A stretch of 10,139 bases of DNA from Dimargaris cristalligena (GCA_027576995.1 JANBQC010000808.1:1-10139), one strand, 5' to 3'; counted from the first letter of the stretch, positions 1 through 9,297 are shown. The notes: generated from the letters alone by a model not told the origin. Numbers and translations: made by a program.

Positions 1-257
1 TGATAAATGGGTTCTAATTAGTAAAGGAATCAGGTAATTAAATATACTTCCAGTTACCTGCACTCTGCAGCACCACATATTCACCCTTCCCTAAATAAAA
101 AGTACCCTAAATTCACAGTATTGCCCCACAATATTTAAATCAACTATAATTAGAACCTCTTTGGGAGGAAAAAAGGGGGGCCATCATTTCAACATCGGAA
201 TTAAGACGTACATTACACCTTAACGCTTGCATTGGAGATTTATTATTCATTTGCGGT
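1..257. other. Left-edge 3' flank, no gene seen
   Basis: This AT-rich stretch follows the stop of the minus-strand gene. Besides the minus-strand AATAAA at 239-244, the plus strand has an AATAAA at 94-99, which could serve a converging gene ending left of the window, but no coding frame supports one. A 105-codon minus-strand frame (140-457) overlaps the end of the large gene in another frame and has no recognisable content. Confidence 0.5.
239..244 (-). terminator. Candidate poly(A) signal of the large gene
   Basis: The minus strand reads AATAAA here, 13 bases after the TAA stop of the STK11IP-like gene. It is the only exact AATAAA on this strand that I found in the 257-base 3' flank. It would imply a very short 3' UTR. 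Fungal poly(A) signals are often degenerate, so this is only a candidate. Confidence 0.35.
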
Positions 258-3200
258 TTAAAAAGTTTCGAAGCTAACGTCATTTCGCAAATTAAGGTGG
301 CGAAGCGACTCGACAAACTCAGTGGCACTAGCCGTGGTGGTAAAGAACAGTTGCCAGGGGGGTAAGAGAGGTTCAGCAGATGCCGATGTCGATATCGATG
401 CGGAAGCCGTTTTCGACTCGGTCCGCTTTCTATCCTGAGCTGTGGCATCAGGTTCAAATTCCAGCGTTACCCAATACGTCCATCCCATAGCCGTCACCCC
501 CGCGCGGTCCGGCATGCTCTGGGTTGGATTGTACAATCCGGCACCGCCCTGGGAATGGATCCAGGCCTCCGTGTCGCCTGACTTCGGTGGGTTCGAATGG
601 GACGGCGACGACTGCGTGACGGGCTCGGGCAAATGGCCCTGTCGGTCATCTGTGGCCATGTTGGGGGTTGCTGGAGTTGAAGAGACCTCACTGGCAGGCG
701 GCAATGAAGGCTCGGTCGAACCACCTATCGATTCGGTGGGGTGTTTTTTCAGGTTAGCGGTTGGGTCTAAAGCCGCCACCCCTGGGGCTAATAAACACAC
801 CCCACTGTATACGCGACGGATAGCCTGGAGTGGCAGAACATGGTGGAACGGACGGTACTGGGGAATTCGGTGAACAACCAGTTGGGAGGTGGAGGAGCTT
901 GGGGTGGGTTTAGATTTGGTCTTTGGGGCACCCATCGTCTGGGGGGTGGGGGTAGGAATAGCAGATGGTCGAGGCGCAACCGCTGCCTGGGCCTGTCCAT
1001 GACCAGCGCCGCCGGCAGCGTTTCCATTAATTGGTCTACGTGTATTACCCTGGCCCACCACTACTGGTTTAATGTCATCCACGTCGGCCACCACCGGTTT
1101 ACTCGGGTTGGTCATATCCGCATACAGCGTTAGTAAATTCGGGATGGCGGGCGGCCAAATATCATGCCGCTCATCGCATAAGTAAATAAAGGATGGTGTG
1201 GCGATGAAGGTAGTGGTGCGGAAGGGAGTAGTGGTGGCGGTGGTGGTGGAAGGGCGGTGGGGGTTTGTAGCAGAATCAAGCGGACCTAGGTGTCCCGGTG
1301 ATGATGGGTCAACGGGAGCCGCCCAACCCACCAGATAGTACATTTTGAGAAACTCGAATGTGACTTTATCGACAATCACGCAGTCTCCACTAGCCGGATC
1401 AATCCAGTGCTTGGCTCGGGCGCTCTGCAATCCCCGACTAAGGCGAACCCGATCGGAGCGCGACAACCGCATATCATGGTCGTCACTACCACCTCCGGAG
1501 GCATGGTGGTTATCCCCTCGAACCACCGGGAAGCCGGCGGCTAGGGATGGACTACACATCCCTGGTTTCAAAAACACCGTTCCTCGTAGATTATGGACGG
1601 CCCATTCAATGTCGTGGTTGACCACCCGAACCTTGCGGTCTACAATATGGACCTCGGACTCGTAGCACTGAATCACGAATGAATTGAGGAAATCGGAACA
1701 GATTAGGCGATCGCGCAGCAACACAGTTAAGGACGCGGGGGGAATGGCAGTGGGCGGCGGGGGCGCCGCCAGGAGGGATGCTGGAAGAACCCCATCAGCC
1801 GCCTCGGCAGATCCGGACCACGATTGGCCGGTCGGGATACTCGAGCCCGTATTGGTGGCGGTGGTGGGGGGGGCCGATGACGATGAATGACCACTCTTTT
1901 TCAAGCCGTTCTCCGCAGCGGTCTTTCCTTCTTCCTCAGTAGTTAAATGGAAATGGAAGGTGAGGTATTGGCGATTGGGCCCCACATCGATACGTTGGAC
2001 TGTGTCAAAGTCAATGGCGTAAAGGACCCGTAGATATTGACTAGGCTGTCGATCCACCTGAGTCCAAAATTGCTTCAACAGGTGAAGGGGGTCGGACTTG
2101 GACGGGGTTTCACTAGTAGTAGTATTCCCGTTGCGGAGTAAATCGTGACAGGTGTTATAAAATCCAGGATTAAACGTCAGCATATAAATACGATAGTTAC
2201 TAAGGACCATAAATATAGGCCGTTCCGTAGGGCAAGTCTGTGAAAGTCCAGTAGGCCAGGGCTGGTTGGATCGAGGTGGTGCTGATGGCTGAGGGGCCGA
2301 GTTGGACGTGGGCTCGGTCCCCGTTGAAGGATTCATCGGATGCGTTCCGCCAAGCGGGGAATAGGCCCATGATGTGAGAAGATTCCAGCGGGACGACCCT
2401 TGGTTGCCGGTCGAAACTTTCGGGGCCATGGCTGTTGTTGTTGCCGTTTCCGGACTGATCTCGGGGGTATAGTACGGGTAGGCTTGGGGGATAAAGGAAG
2501 TCGGAATCCATAGTATGAGTTTCTCTTCGGGCTCTTGAAATACTTCGAGCTGTAAATAAAGCCGGATAAAATTAGTAATCGATTGGAAAGGTAAGCTGGT
2601 GGGCGATGATACAGAAAGGCTAGTCATAGTATCAGCCAACATTGGGGGAATAATAGTAGCTTCGAGATATGGGATGGGTGTAGCTGGTGAGTATTGCCGG
2701 TTCGTATGGGAAAACGGCTTATTATCTTTCGCTCCCCACTGACTTTTGGTCATTGGCGATGAGGAGGGTTGGTCGTCAGTGTTATCCTCTCGATTGTCAT
2801 TTAATGACACGGAACGATTGGTGAGACGTGAACGCTGGAAGCCTAGTAGGCTAGGCGGTAGGCCGTCTAAACTCCCATCGCCCTGATGTAGGGATCGCAT
2901 TTTCGGTTTCATTGGTGACGAGGGCACCGATTGAGTAGTAGCACCCAGGAGACGGCCACGAGCATCGAGTGTACCTTTTGCTGAGCCGAAAGGATCCAGC
3001 ATGGCCCCCAGGGTAGTTTTGGCCAGATTGGGTAGCCCACTCACCGCTTGAAAGGTCGCCTGCGAGAGGTTGGTGAACGGCGCAGCGATTCGGGGAAACA
3101 CACCATCAGCAGCAGCAGCAGTGGTGGTGGTGGCCGATGGGCTATCTCCGCCATCAATTGCAACCACGGTGGGTCCGGAGTACTCGTAGCCTACTCCCGG

Positions 3201-5666
3201 CTCGTTTTCGGGTTCAGCCCCATCGGATGAGTCTACCATAGGGTTGGTATGGGGGGACACTGCGGAGTCCACATCCGTCTGGTAAAACTCGGCCAGGAAG
3301 GTCCCGCCGCACTCTGGGCAAGTTGGTTCACCTGGCCCCAACGAGGTAGATGCCGCTGAAGTTGACCCAGCCGCACCAGAGTAGGCTGGTGCAATCCCGT
3401 TAAGCAAGGCTGAATTGGCGGGGGGTTCGATAAACCCTGACCAGGTGCAACTCAAGCACCGTGCCTGTTTGCACACCCGATGAGCCCACCCCGATCGCCA
3501 ATTGCGCTGACAATGGGAGGCCAATGTCCCGATCAATGGGCCCACTGCGGTCTGGGATACCCCACGCATGCCCGGCGGTGAATTGGGTGGGTAGGAACTG
3601 GCGTCCCAAGTCAGCTGAATCCGCTGGGGACTATCATAGGGACTGGCTTTAAAATCGAGAATAAGCGACCGCACAATAACGGCCGCTTTCGATTGGTCCG
3701 TGGCTAACGGAGAAGACGTAGTTGTATCGGAGGGGGAATCCGCGACTAACTGGACCGTAAAATGAATCAAATGGTTAAGCAGATACCGAGAATGCACTTG
3801 AGGGATACCCGGGGCATTGTTTTTGGTATTTGTCCCCGATTGTGGTTCGGTACCCGACGGTACGTCTAGATTAGGTGGAAGTAGGATTTCCCATAGCTCC
3901 GAGTCGGGCATCGGGTCACCAGCACGAGCGTTGGTGCTAGAGGTGTGGAAGTTTGGGAGGCCATCGCCTTTGTGCTGAGTGGGGGTCTTTCTATTTGAGT
4001 GACCAGTGGTTAAAGATGGACTATCCACCCCCTGCCCATTCTCAGGTGATAGAGGTGGTGTAAATGCCCATATTCTCCTGACTGGGGCCAACGGTCCGTC
4101 TTTATGCAGAATAAACCGATGCTGGTTGGCAGCACCTTGGTATTCGAAATGGCATAGCGTGGCCGTGGTGATTTCGGCATTGCTGGGATACATTAACGCG
4201 GGCTTCTCCGGGAATGTTGACGATGCCGATGGTACCGAACCATCCTTAATCATCGAAGCCGCATCTGGCACGGGTGGATGGCCGCCAGGTTCAGTCGAAT
4301 GACCTGTGGTGTGGCTTGCTTTCGCCGAATTGGACAGTGTTGGGCCCTCTCCACGGCCATTGGGCTCGGGTGATTTGGCCCGCCTTGTATCCGCCGGTGG
4401 GATTAGTGGAACCAGCTTCCGCTTGGGTTTTGCTTTGGGTTTAGGTATTGTCGGAAACAGAAAATCAGGTGGCCGGGGACTATCCCAAGCCACCGAGTCT
4501 CCACCATTGCCTATAGCGGTGTTAGTCAGTGAGCCCACCGACGTCGTGGCGGCGGCCGCAGGCAGGGCAACCCGAGATTCGGGCAAGTCATGGATATCAC
4601 CGGACTGTGGCTGGTTATCCTCGGACTCGGGTTCCGAGCGTTGGGGATTATTCTGCATTTCGCAGAACACTTTCAACCAGGTGGATCCGGCTTGCCGTCG
4701 CATAGTCTCTACCCGCTGGCGAAAATGATGGACCGGGGTGGTAGCCGAGGAATGTACCGATCGTAAGGACCGACTGGAATCGGGGGATGGACAGCGCTGG
4801 TCTGGGTAGCCAAACACTGCCGTTGCCGTTGCGGGATTGGCCGAAGGGGAAGCCTCGCCTAGGGCCGAGCCAAACCGGGGTGACCACGGCGGTTCGGTAT
4901 AACTAGCCGACCCCCAGTCGGAATACATGCTAGTGGGTCGCATTAATGCGGAGGGGGAGACAGGGGCCGCACCACCGCCCACAATGGAATTGGCCCGGTG
5001 CGACCGATGCCGCTGCAAGGCAGACGGAATCTTGGGTCGTCTAGCGTTAGCCGACAGATCCCCCACCGCAGCCACGGGGGAAATGGCTGAGGAGGACGTA
5101 GCTATTGGGTTGTAGAAAGAGAGGCTCCGCGATTGGGCCATGTGGTGTTGCTGTTGTTCCAGTTCGGAACGTCGCATCACTGTTCGACGCGACCTCGGAG
5201 TATCGGTTAGCAAATTTGGGCGGTCTCCGCTAGAACTCCCACCGTCGCTATCAGCGACAAATATAGGGGTAGGCATACTCGATAGGGGCAGCGGGTGTGG
5301 TGGTAGACTGCTACTGCCTCCAGTCCCCGTTGAATGGTGGTCAATGGAAGACGCCGAAAGAAGTGAACTGGCGAGGGCGGGGGGCTGGTTAAGCTCGGCG
5401 GACTTCCCGCTATTTTTGGCCGACAATAGGGGTGACCCAAACTCGCCCGGCAGCTGTTTAGTCATCGAAGCCCCTGCATTAGCCAGAGCGATGGCCCGGG
5501 GGAGAACGGCCTCCTCTTGACCGGCATGCCGGACCAGTTCGGCCTCGTCGGGTGGACCTCCCCTGCTCAGGGTAGTGTCAACTTCGGCGTCGGTAATTTG
5601 GGCCCAGCGGACCCGGTCTCGCCGTCGTATGGACTTCAACCGGCGGGCGGTTGGCAACTCAGACAT
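258..5666 (-). CDS. STK11IP (LKB1-interacting protein 1)-like scaffold lacking the LRR domain
   Basis: The uninterrupted frame encodes 1802 residues, stop TAA at 258-260. Segments matching STK11IP occur in family order. They are a basic patch ending R-V-R-W (about 8-30), normally just after the LRRs; a helix with G327-x-x-W330-L331 (313-338); a split first PH-like fold (about 490-690) with a closing helix (707-731); a zinc ribbon (C737-x2-C740, C783-x2-C786); a second PH-like fold (about 1027-1060, 1149-1171, 1211-1241, 1312-1336); and a third (1430-1451, 1485-1500, 1595-1625, 1725-1795) ending in an amphipathic helix. Low-complexity linkers raise the length above the roughly 1,090 residues of the human protein. 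Human STK11IP binds the kinase LKB1 and has been tied to lysosome/mTORC1 control; the fungal role is unknown. A Lys/Pro patch (408-417) and RSxS motifs (180-183, 951-954) may be localisation or kinase sites. The start is uncertain: it has T at -3, but an in-frame TAA lies at 5712-5714. Family assignment is from remembered similarity, not a search. Confidence 0.85.
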   Translation of the reverse strand: MSELPTARRLKSIRRRDRVRWAQITDAEVDTTLSRGGPPDEAELVRHAGQEEAVLPRAIALANAGASMTKQLPGEFGSPLLSAKNSGKSAELNQPPALASSLLSASSIDHHSTGTGGSSSLPPHPLPLSSMPTPIFVADSDGGSSSGDRPNLLTDTPRSRRTVMRRSELEQQQHHMAQSRSLSFYNPIATSSSAISPVAAVGDLSANARRPKIPSALQRHRSHRANSIVGGGAAPVSPSALMRPTSMYSDWGSASYTEPPWSPRFGSALGEASPSANPATATAVFGYPDQRCPSPDSSRSLRSVHSSATTPVHHFRQRVETMRRQAGSTWLKVFCEMQNNPQRSEPESEDNQPQSGDIHDLPESRVALPAAAATTSVGSLTNTAIGNGGDSVAWDSPRPPDFLFPTIPKPKAKPKRKLVPLIPPADTRRAKSPEPNGRGEGPTLSNSAKASHTTGHSTEPGGHPPVPDAASMIKDGSVPSASSTFPEKPALMYPSNAEITTATLCHFEYQGAANQHRFILHKDGPLAPVRRIWAFTPPLSPENGQGVDSPSLTTGHSNRKTPTQHKGDGLPNFHTSSTNARAGDPMPDSELWEILLPPNLDVPSGTEPQSGTNTKNNAPGIPQVHSRYLLNHLIHFTVQLVADSPSDTTTSSPLATDQSKAAVIVRSLILDFKASPYDSPQRIQLTWDASSYPPNSPPGMRGVSQTAVGPLIGTLASHCQRNWRSGWAHRVCKQARCLSCTWSGFIEPPANSALLNGIAPAYSGAAGSTSAASTSLGPGEPTCPECGGTFLAEFYQTDVDSAVSPHTNPMVDSSDGAEPENEPGVGYEYSGPTVVAIDGGDSPSATTTTAAAADGVFPRIAAPFTNLSQATFQAVSGLPNLAKTTLGAMLDPFGSAKGTLDARGRLLGATTQSVPSSPMKPKMRSLHQGDGSLDGLPPSLLGFQRSRLTNRSVSLNDNREDNTDDQPSSSPMTKSQWGAKDNKPFSHTNRQYSPATPIPYLEATIIPPMLADTMTSLSVSSPTSLPFQSITNFIRLYLQLEVFQEPEEKLILWIPTSFIPQAYPYYTPEISPETATTTAMAPKVSTGNQGSSRWNLLTSWAYSPLGGTHPMNPSTGTEPTSNSAPQPSAPPRSNQPWPTGLSQTCPTERPIFMVLSNYRIYMLTFNPGFYNTCHDLLRNGNTTTSETPSKSDPLHLLKQFWTQVDRQPSQYLRVLYAIDFDTVQRIDVGPNRQYLTFHFHLTTEEEGKTAAENGLKKSGHSSSSAPPTTATNTGSSIPTGQSWSGSAEAADGVLPASLLAAPPPPTAIPPASLTVLLRDRLICSDFLNSFVIQCYESEVHIVDRKVRVVNHDIEWAVHNLRGTVFLKPGMCSPSLAAGFPVVRGDNHHASGGGSDDHDMRLSRSDRVRLSRGLQSARAKHWIDPASGDCVIVDKVTFEFLKMYYLVGWAAPVDPSSPGHLGPLDSATNPHRPSTTTATTTPFRTTTFIATPSFIYLCDERHDIWPPAIPNLLTLYADMTNPSKPVVADVDDIKPVVVGQGNTRRPINGNAAGGAGHGQAQAAVAPRPSAIPTPTPQTMGAPKTKSKPTPSSSTSQLVVHRIPQYRPFHHVLPLQAIRRVYSGVCLLAPGVAALDPTANLKKHPTESIGGSTEPSLPPASEVSSTPATPNMATDDRQGHLPEPVTQSSPSHSNPPKSGDTEAWIHSQGGAGLYNPTQSMPDRAGVTAMGWTYWVTLEFEPDATAQDRKRTESKTASASISTSASAEPLLPPWQLFFTTTASATEFVESLRHLNLRNDVSFETF
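3107..3133. repeat. CAG5-TGG4 compound trinucleotide repeat inside the CDS
   Basis: Five CAG units (3107-3121) run directly into four TGG units (3122-3133). On the coding minus strand these give a Thr run followed by an Ala run in the linker after the zinc ribbon. Such in-frame triplet repeats expand and contract by slippage and tend to mark disordered linkers. A looser GGT/GGC-rich tract at about 1209-1262 similarly encodes Thr-rich sequence. Confidence 0.8.
3305..3473 (-). other. Zinc-ribbon segment within the STK11IP-like CDS
   Basis: This sub-region covers residues about 732-788. Cysteines are C732, C737, C740, C783 and C786, giving a CxxC / CxxC pair about 42 residues apart, with knuckles L-S-C-T-W and C-P-E-C-G-G typical of zinc ribbons. 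It sits between the first and second PH-like folds, as the zinc ribbon does in animal STK11IP. The loop between the two knuckles is Gly/Ala/Ser-rich and disordered-looking. Retention of all four predicted ligands argues that the protein is under selection rather than decaying. Confidence 0.7.
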
Positions 5667-5767
5667 GCAATTACAATGGACAGATAATAAAAAGAGATAA
5701 TAATGGGTGTATTATGTATGTAAAAATAAATTAAGAGCTGAATAAGCCAGGCTAGAGGTGTATAAAG
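5667..5767 (-). promoter_or_regulatory. 5' flank of the STK11IP-like gene: TATA-like element, leader, or intron end
   Basis: On the minus strand a weak TATA-like motif (TTTATAC, about 5760-5766) lies roughly 95 bases upstream of the ATG. A pyrimidine-rich tract (about 5677-5704) follows an in-frame TAA (5712-5714). No AG dinucleotide occurs between that stop and the ATG; the first AG is in codon 3 (ending at 5658). The region can therefore be read as promoter plus 5' leader, or as the polypyrimidine tract of an intron with its acceptor inside codon 3. The sequence alone does not decide between them. Confidence 0.4.
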
Positions 5768-8700
5768 TGAGTAAGTGAGAGAGAATTAAGTGGGGTGGAA
5801 AGGTACAATTCCAAATTCTTAGGCTTGAAGCTGAGATACGTAGCACAGCTGATGGGAGAGATTGCACCCGAGTCGAGAACGGGTAACCAGGTGGTACGAG
5901 TAGTCAATGAGAAAATACATAAAAAGGTCTTTGGGATACCAGCCGCTGGAAAACAGTAGGTTCGAAACACGTCAACAGAGTCTAAGAGTGACAAAACATG
6001 TTGCACCGCAGGAGGCGGCTATAGCTGCCCGCACTAAGTCTCCTTCTTGGACAAAGTATCAGGGGAGGTCATTGGAATTTACTGGCTACCAAAAAGGGGA
6101 TTAGATAATAGTAATCGTCACTCCTCCCACCAATTGTTGGAATCACGCCATATAAATATGCAACGCTAGTCGCCGAAGAGCGATATGGGTTGAGGAAAAA
6201 GAGTTCTGAGAAAAAGGATCTCGCTTGGTGTAGGTCTAACCTACTTCAAAGGGACATGTTCCACAGGCATCATAAATACGAAACAATAACACAAGATAGG
6301 CTGAAGTGACAGGGAATCGGGGTTTGAACCACCACATCGCATCCATTATTCTATGCTATATTCCACCAAACGAGGAGAAAAGCAAGTAATACAGTGTGCA
6401 TGCCATTCAAGAAGACAAGAACAAAGCGGTATTAATGTGCTAAAACTCGATGGCTAAAGGTAACTATTTGGTGTTTTTGTTTTAAAAAAGTAGGGGTAGT
6501 GACTAAAGTTGTCAGAATACCTAGCCGTCCTCACCGAACCCCAATATCAATTGCTTCTTGACGGAGCAACGAATCAAGGCCGGAAAGATCATCGAATGAG
6601 CCCCGGTCGTGAAATCGGAACCCACAAACCTCCCTTTACGAACGGCAGGTTGTCATTCCTCAACCAACTTTAGTCAACGGCTGTAAATTAATAATGGAGC
6701 AGCTTAGTTGTAGAAACTATTAACATGATCCTGTAAAGTACAGTCGATGAAGTTCATGGAGGTCCCGGGGCGCCCTCAATTTATACGCAGTGGCCCTGTA
6801 AATGGGGTTTGCTATGGTGGTAGTGGGATTAATGAAATAATGGCAAAATAATCATGTATACTCTATACTCAAGGTAGGACAGATCACCATCATACTGTAG
6901 CCACTGTTAGTATGGGGATAGCGAGAGTGTAGTAGTCTCACGGAGAAAAAAGTACACCCTACCATTACACCTATTTATTTTTTTACCACCACTGAAACAA
7001 CGGTTGAAGGCAAATGTAGGAGGCCTTTCTCTTCTAGGTGTATTGCTGTAACTTTAGCTATTAACAGCCTCCAAAAATATTGGTATATTTTTGCCCCATT
7101 TTTAACATAGCCCCGATAAAAGAGGTGACAGAGTGGATCTTCGAATGAATTTGTCGGTGGGACGATGGATGTATCTTGGCCTTACAAATGGCATGTTCAA
7201 AGAATAGAGAGTCATTCAATTTACTTTAGGGAACTATCACCATGTTTGTAGAGCATTGGGACCATACGGCTCTATAGGCCTGCTATTCCAATCTAACGGA
7301 TTGTGTTTACTCCAGGGAACATTACAGTTGGTAACCATATCGAAATACTATAAATGAGAATTAAACTGTGCATTTTTTTAAAGCGATATGTAGCGGAGTA
7401 TATATGGGCGGAGTAATATGGTAGTGATAGGAGCGCTAGTAAACTGGGGAGACGCCAATATGGTTAGTGGAGCATCCCGTATATGTAGTCGGCTCTGATT
7501 CTATCGCTTGCTGCTGCTAATGTCTGGTAAATGCGAGATTCACATCTGTTAAGTATAGGGGCCTTGAGATAGACCTGGTGAGGTGGGATGATACCATGTT
7601 CAGTAAGCCTTGGTCAACGATGCCAAGGGCTTACCAATTGTCTATGATCAGGGTTTCTAAATAGCTGGGCACCTGGTTAAGTTGGTCCCTGGCCATGCTG
7701 TCCTCGGGGAAAGGTGAGGGCATGTCGGTATCAGCGGAATTACGCCCAGCCATAGGGTTAGAAGTATCACCTATACTCTCTCTCTGGCTGCCTTTGCTAC
7801 ACGGGGGTTCTTTTTTCTCTTCTACCCATATCTAAGCGGCCAGGCTTCTGTCCCTCCTCATTATGGATTGAAATTGGTTAATAAATTATCGTAAAGGCAA
7901 TAAAGACGAAGGAGGGATACATAATAGGGTATATCGAATAAACGAATGATGGGGTAGGAACGGCCAAAGGGATGCGGCTCCTTCAATAGCGGAATTTCCA
8001 CACCCTATTGATAGAACTAGGTAATGCTGGCACCAAGAGCCCTAAGATAAAATGGCTTTAATCCCATGGACCATTAGGCCCAATGCTCTCAATAGTTATA
8101 GTATTATATTGGTTCCCGATCTTCTTCCCTTCATCCCAATCCAGTTTTTTTTCCGAAGGGCGTTTGACTGTATCCCGAATTCCATTGTTGATTACATTAA
8201 ACACCGCCAGGCTATTTATGGTCAAATTCGGAGCCCCATTAAATAATTGACCATTTAAAACCTAGAGCTACTGATTTTCTAGAAATACATGGTGTGGTGG
8301 ACTGGCCGTAACATACGGTGAAATAGTATAAACCATCCTAAATTGACCACTGTTTTATATTATCAAGGAAGTCTATTTGGTTTGGCCATTTCACCTCTAT
8401 AGACCAAGCAACCCTGCATCTAAAGGATGCGCGCCGAATTGGAACATCCTAAAGAACGCAACAAATGGGATTGGCATCCTCAAATAGGCTACTGCACCCC
8501 TGGGATAAACCCAGGATTATTGGTGTGGAGCGGCGGTCCCTTCATCCATTCACTTAGCCAACGAAAGACATATCCATATACCACACTACATCACCCCTTT
8601 CATGTGCAGTATGCATTGGCGTTCGCGGTTATATTTGGAGCCAGTCGTTCAGCTTTTTCGGGTTAGTTGTTCCTCAAATTGCAATGCATCCAGCCTAACA

Positions 8701-9297
8701 AGTGTACTGAACTCAACTATGCGGAATGCCCCTAAATTGCACCACTAGACTATCTGGGCAATATAACGTTTGAAAAGGCTGGTGGCCATTCTCGCAAACA
8801 TACTAACCATTGTCAACCAAGATGAACCGAACTATTATCAAGTTATATATACTGGTCATTTCGGTGAATAGGATTGGCAGGTACGCCCCCAAGAAAGGAA
8901 ATAGAAGCGTCGATGTGGTGAATAGTTTGAAACGCAGAAGTTCGGCCCAGGGCCCTCTATAACATCGGGACAGTAACGAGTATCGCTCTACATACATATC
9001 CATCAATCTGGAATACTATCTAGACCTAAATACGGACGAGAAGTGTTCCATCAGATGCGCGATTAATGTACCGTGATTGACATTACCAGGCCGAAGACTG
9101 TCGGTAAATCAATTCGGCTCGGGATTTACAAGAATGGTGAGGTTTGAAGTCAAATCTTTTAACGGAGAGATGCAATGTGAAAATCCCAATTGTCTTATAC
9201 CCCCCCCCAATTGAGTTTAAGCTATTGATAAGCCCATGGGTAGTCGATTGTCGTTTATGTGGCAGTTAGTTAACGAGTGATTTTTAAACCAACCGAA
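5767..9297. other. Long gene-poor spacer between divergent genes
   Basis: About 3.5 kb with visibly lower GC than the large CDS and frequent stops in all frames. The longest frames (84 codons minus at 5752-6006, 65 plus at 5907-6104, 64 plus at 8052-8246, 79 plus at 8427-8666, 67 minus at 8803-9006) show no domain, repeat pattern or composition I recognise. I checked T-arm-like sequences for tRNAs and looked for long terminal repeats, transposase motifs and leucine-rich repeats, and saw none. A pyrimidine-rich stretch occurs at about 7770-7860, and a run of nine Cs at 9200-9208 is flanked by a repeated CCCAATTG (9185-9192, 9206-9213). Confidence 0.55.
7603..7634. repeat. Imperfect inverted repeat / hairpin
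   Basis: The left arm GTAAGCCTTGG (7603-7613) pairs with the right arm CCAAGGGCTTAC (7623-7634) across a 9-base spacer. There are eleven base pairs with one extra G in the right arm. No T-run follows on either strand, and the spot lies mid-spacer, far from either gene end. It could be a short structured RNA, a binding site for a dimeric regulator, a remnant of a mobile element, or chance. Confidence 0.6.

Noticed and set aside
140..457. 105-codon minus-strand frame overlapping the 3' end of the large gene
   Set aside because: It has no recognisable motifs and Arg/Pro/Leu-rich content typical of an out-of-frame reading. The C-terminal helix in the main frame is the conserved one.
442..873. 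143-codon plus-strand frame antisense to the end of the large gene
   Set aside because: It is a shadow of the GC-rich minus-strand gene, with Trp/Gly-rich sequence expected from reading Pro/Ser/Thr codons in reverse and no domain.
4306..4728. 140-codon plus-strand frame, and the 126-codon frame at 5140-5520
   Set aside because: Both lie wholly inside the large gene on the opposite strand and have shadow-like Gly/Arg/Ser composition. The minus-strand frame alone carries conserved motifs.
5950..5985. GGTTCGAAAC resembling a plus-strand tRNA B box
   Set aside because: Flanking bases do not form the T-stem and no A box or cloverleaf is visible.
5752..6006. 84-codon minus-strand frame just upstream of the large gene, considered as an LRR exon
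   Set aside because: Leucines do not follow the LxxLxLxxN spacing, and it ends in a stop with no convincing donor leading to codon 3.
6310..6350. Possible minus-strand tRNA T-arm (GGTTCAAACCCC)
   Set aside because: The T-stem does not pair (GGTGG against CCCGA), and no acceptor or anticodon arms fit.
8052..8246. 64-codon plus-strand frame
   Set aside because: It has AT-rich, hydrophobic sequence of the type expected by chance, with no promoter, motif or signal peptide at its start.
8499..8515. CCTGGG-ATAAA-CCCAGG short hairpin
   Set aside because: It is a six-pair stem with no T-run or repeat context, expected by chance in 10 kb.
8427..8666. 79-codon plus-strand frame
   Set aside because: I recognise no family or motif, and its length is near chance expectation for a 3.5-kb spacer. 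A decayed gene fragment cannot be excluded.
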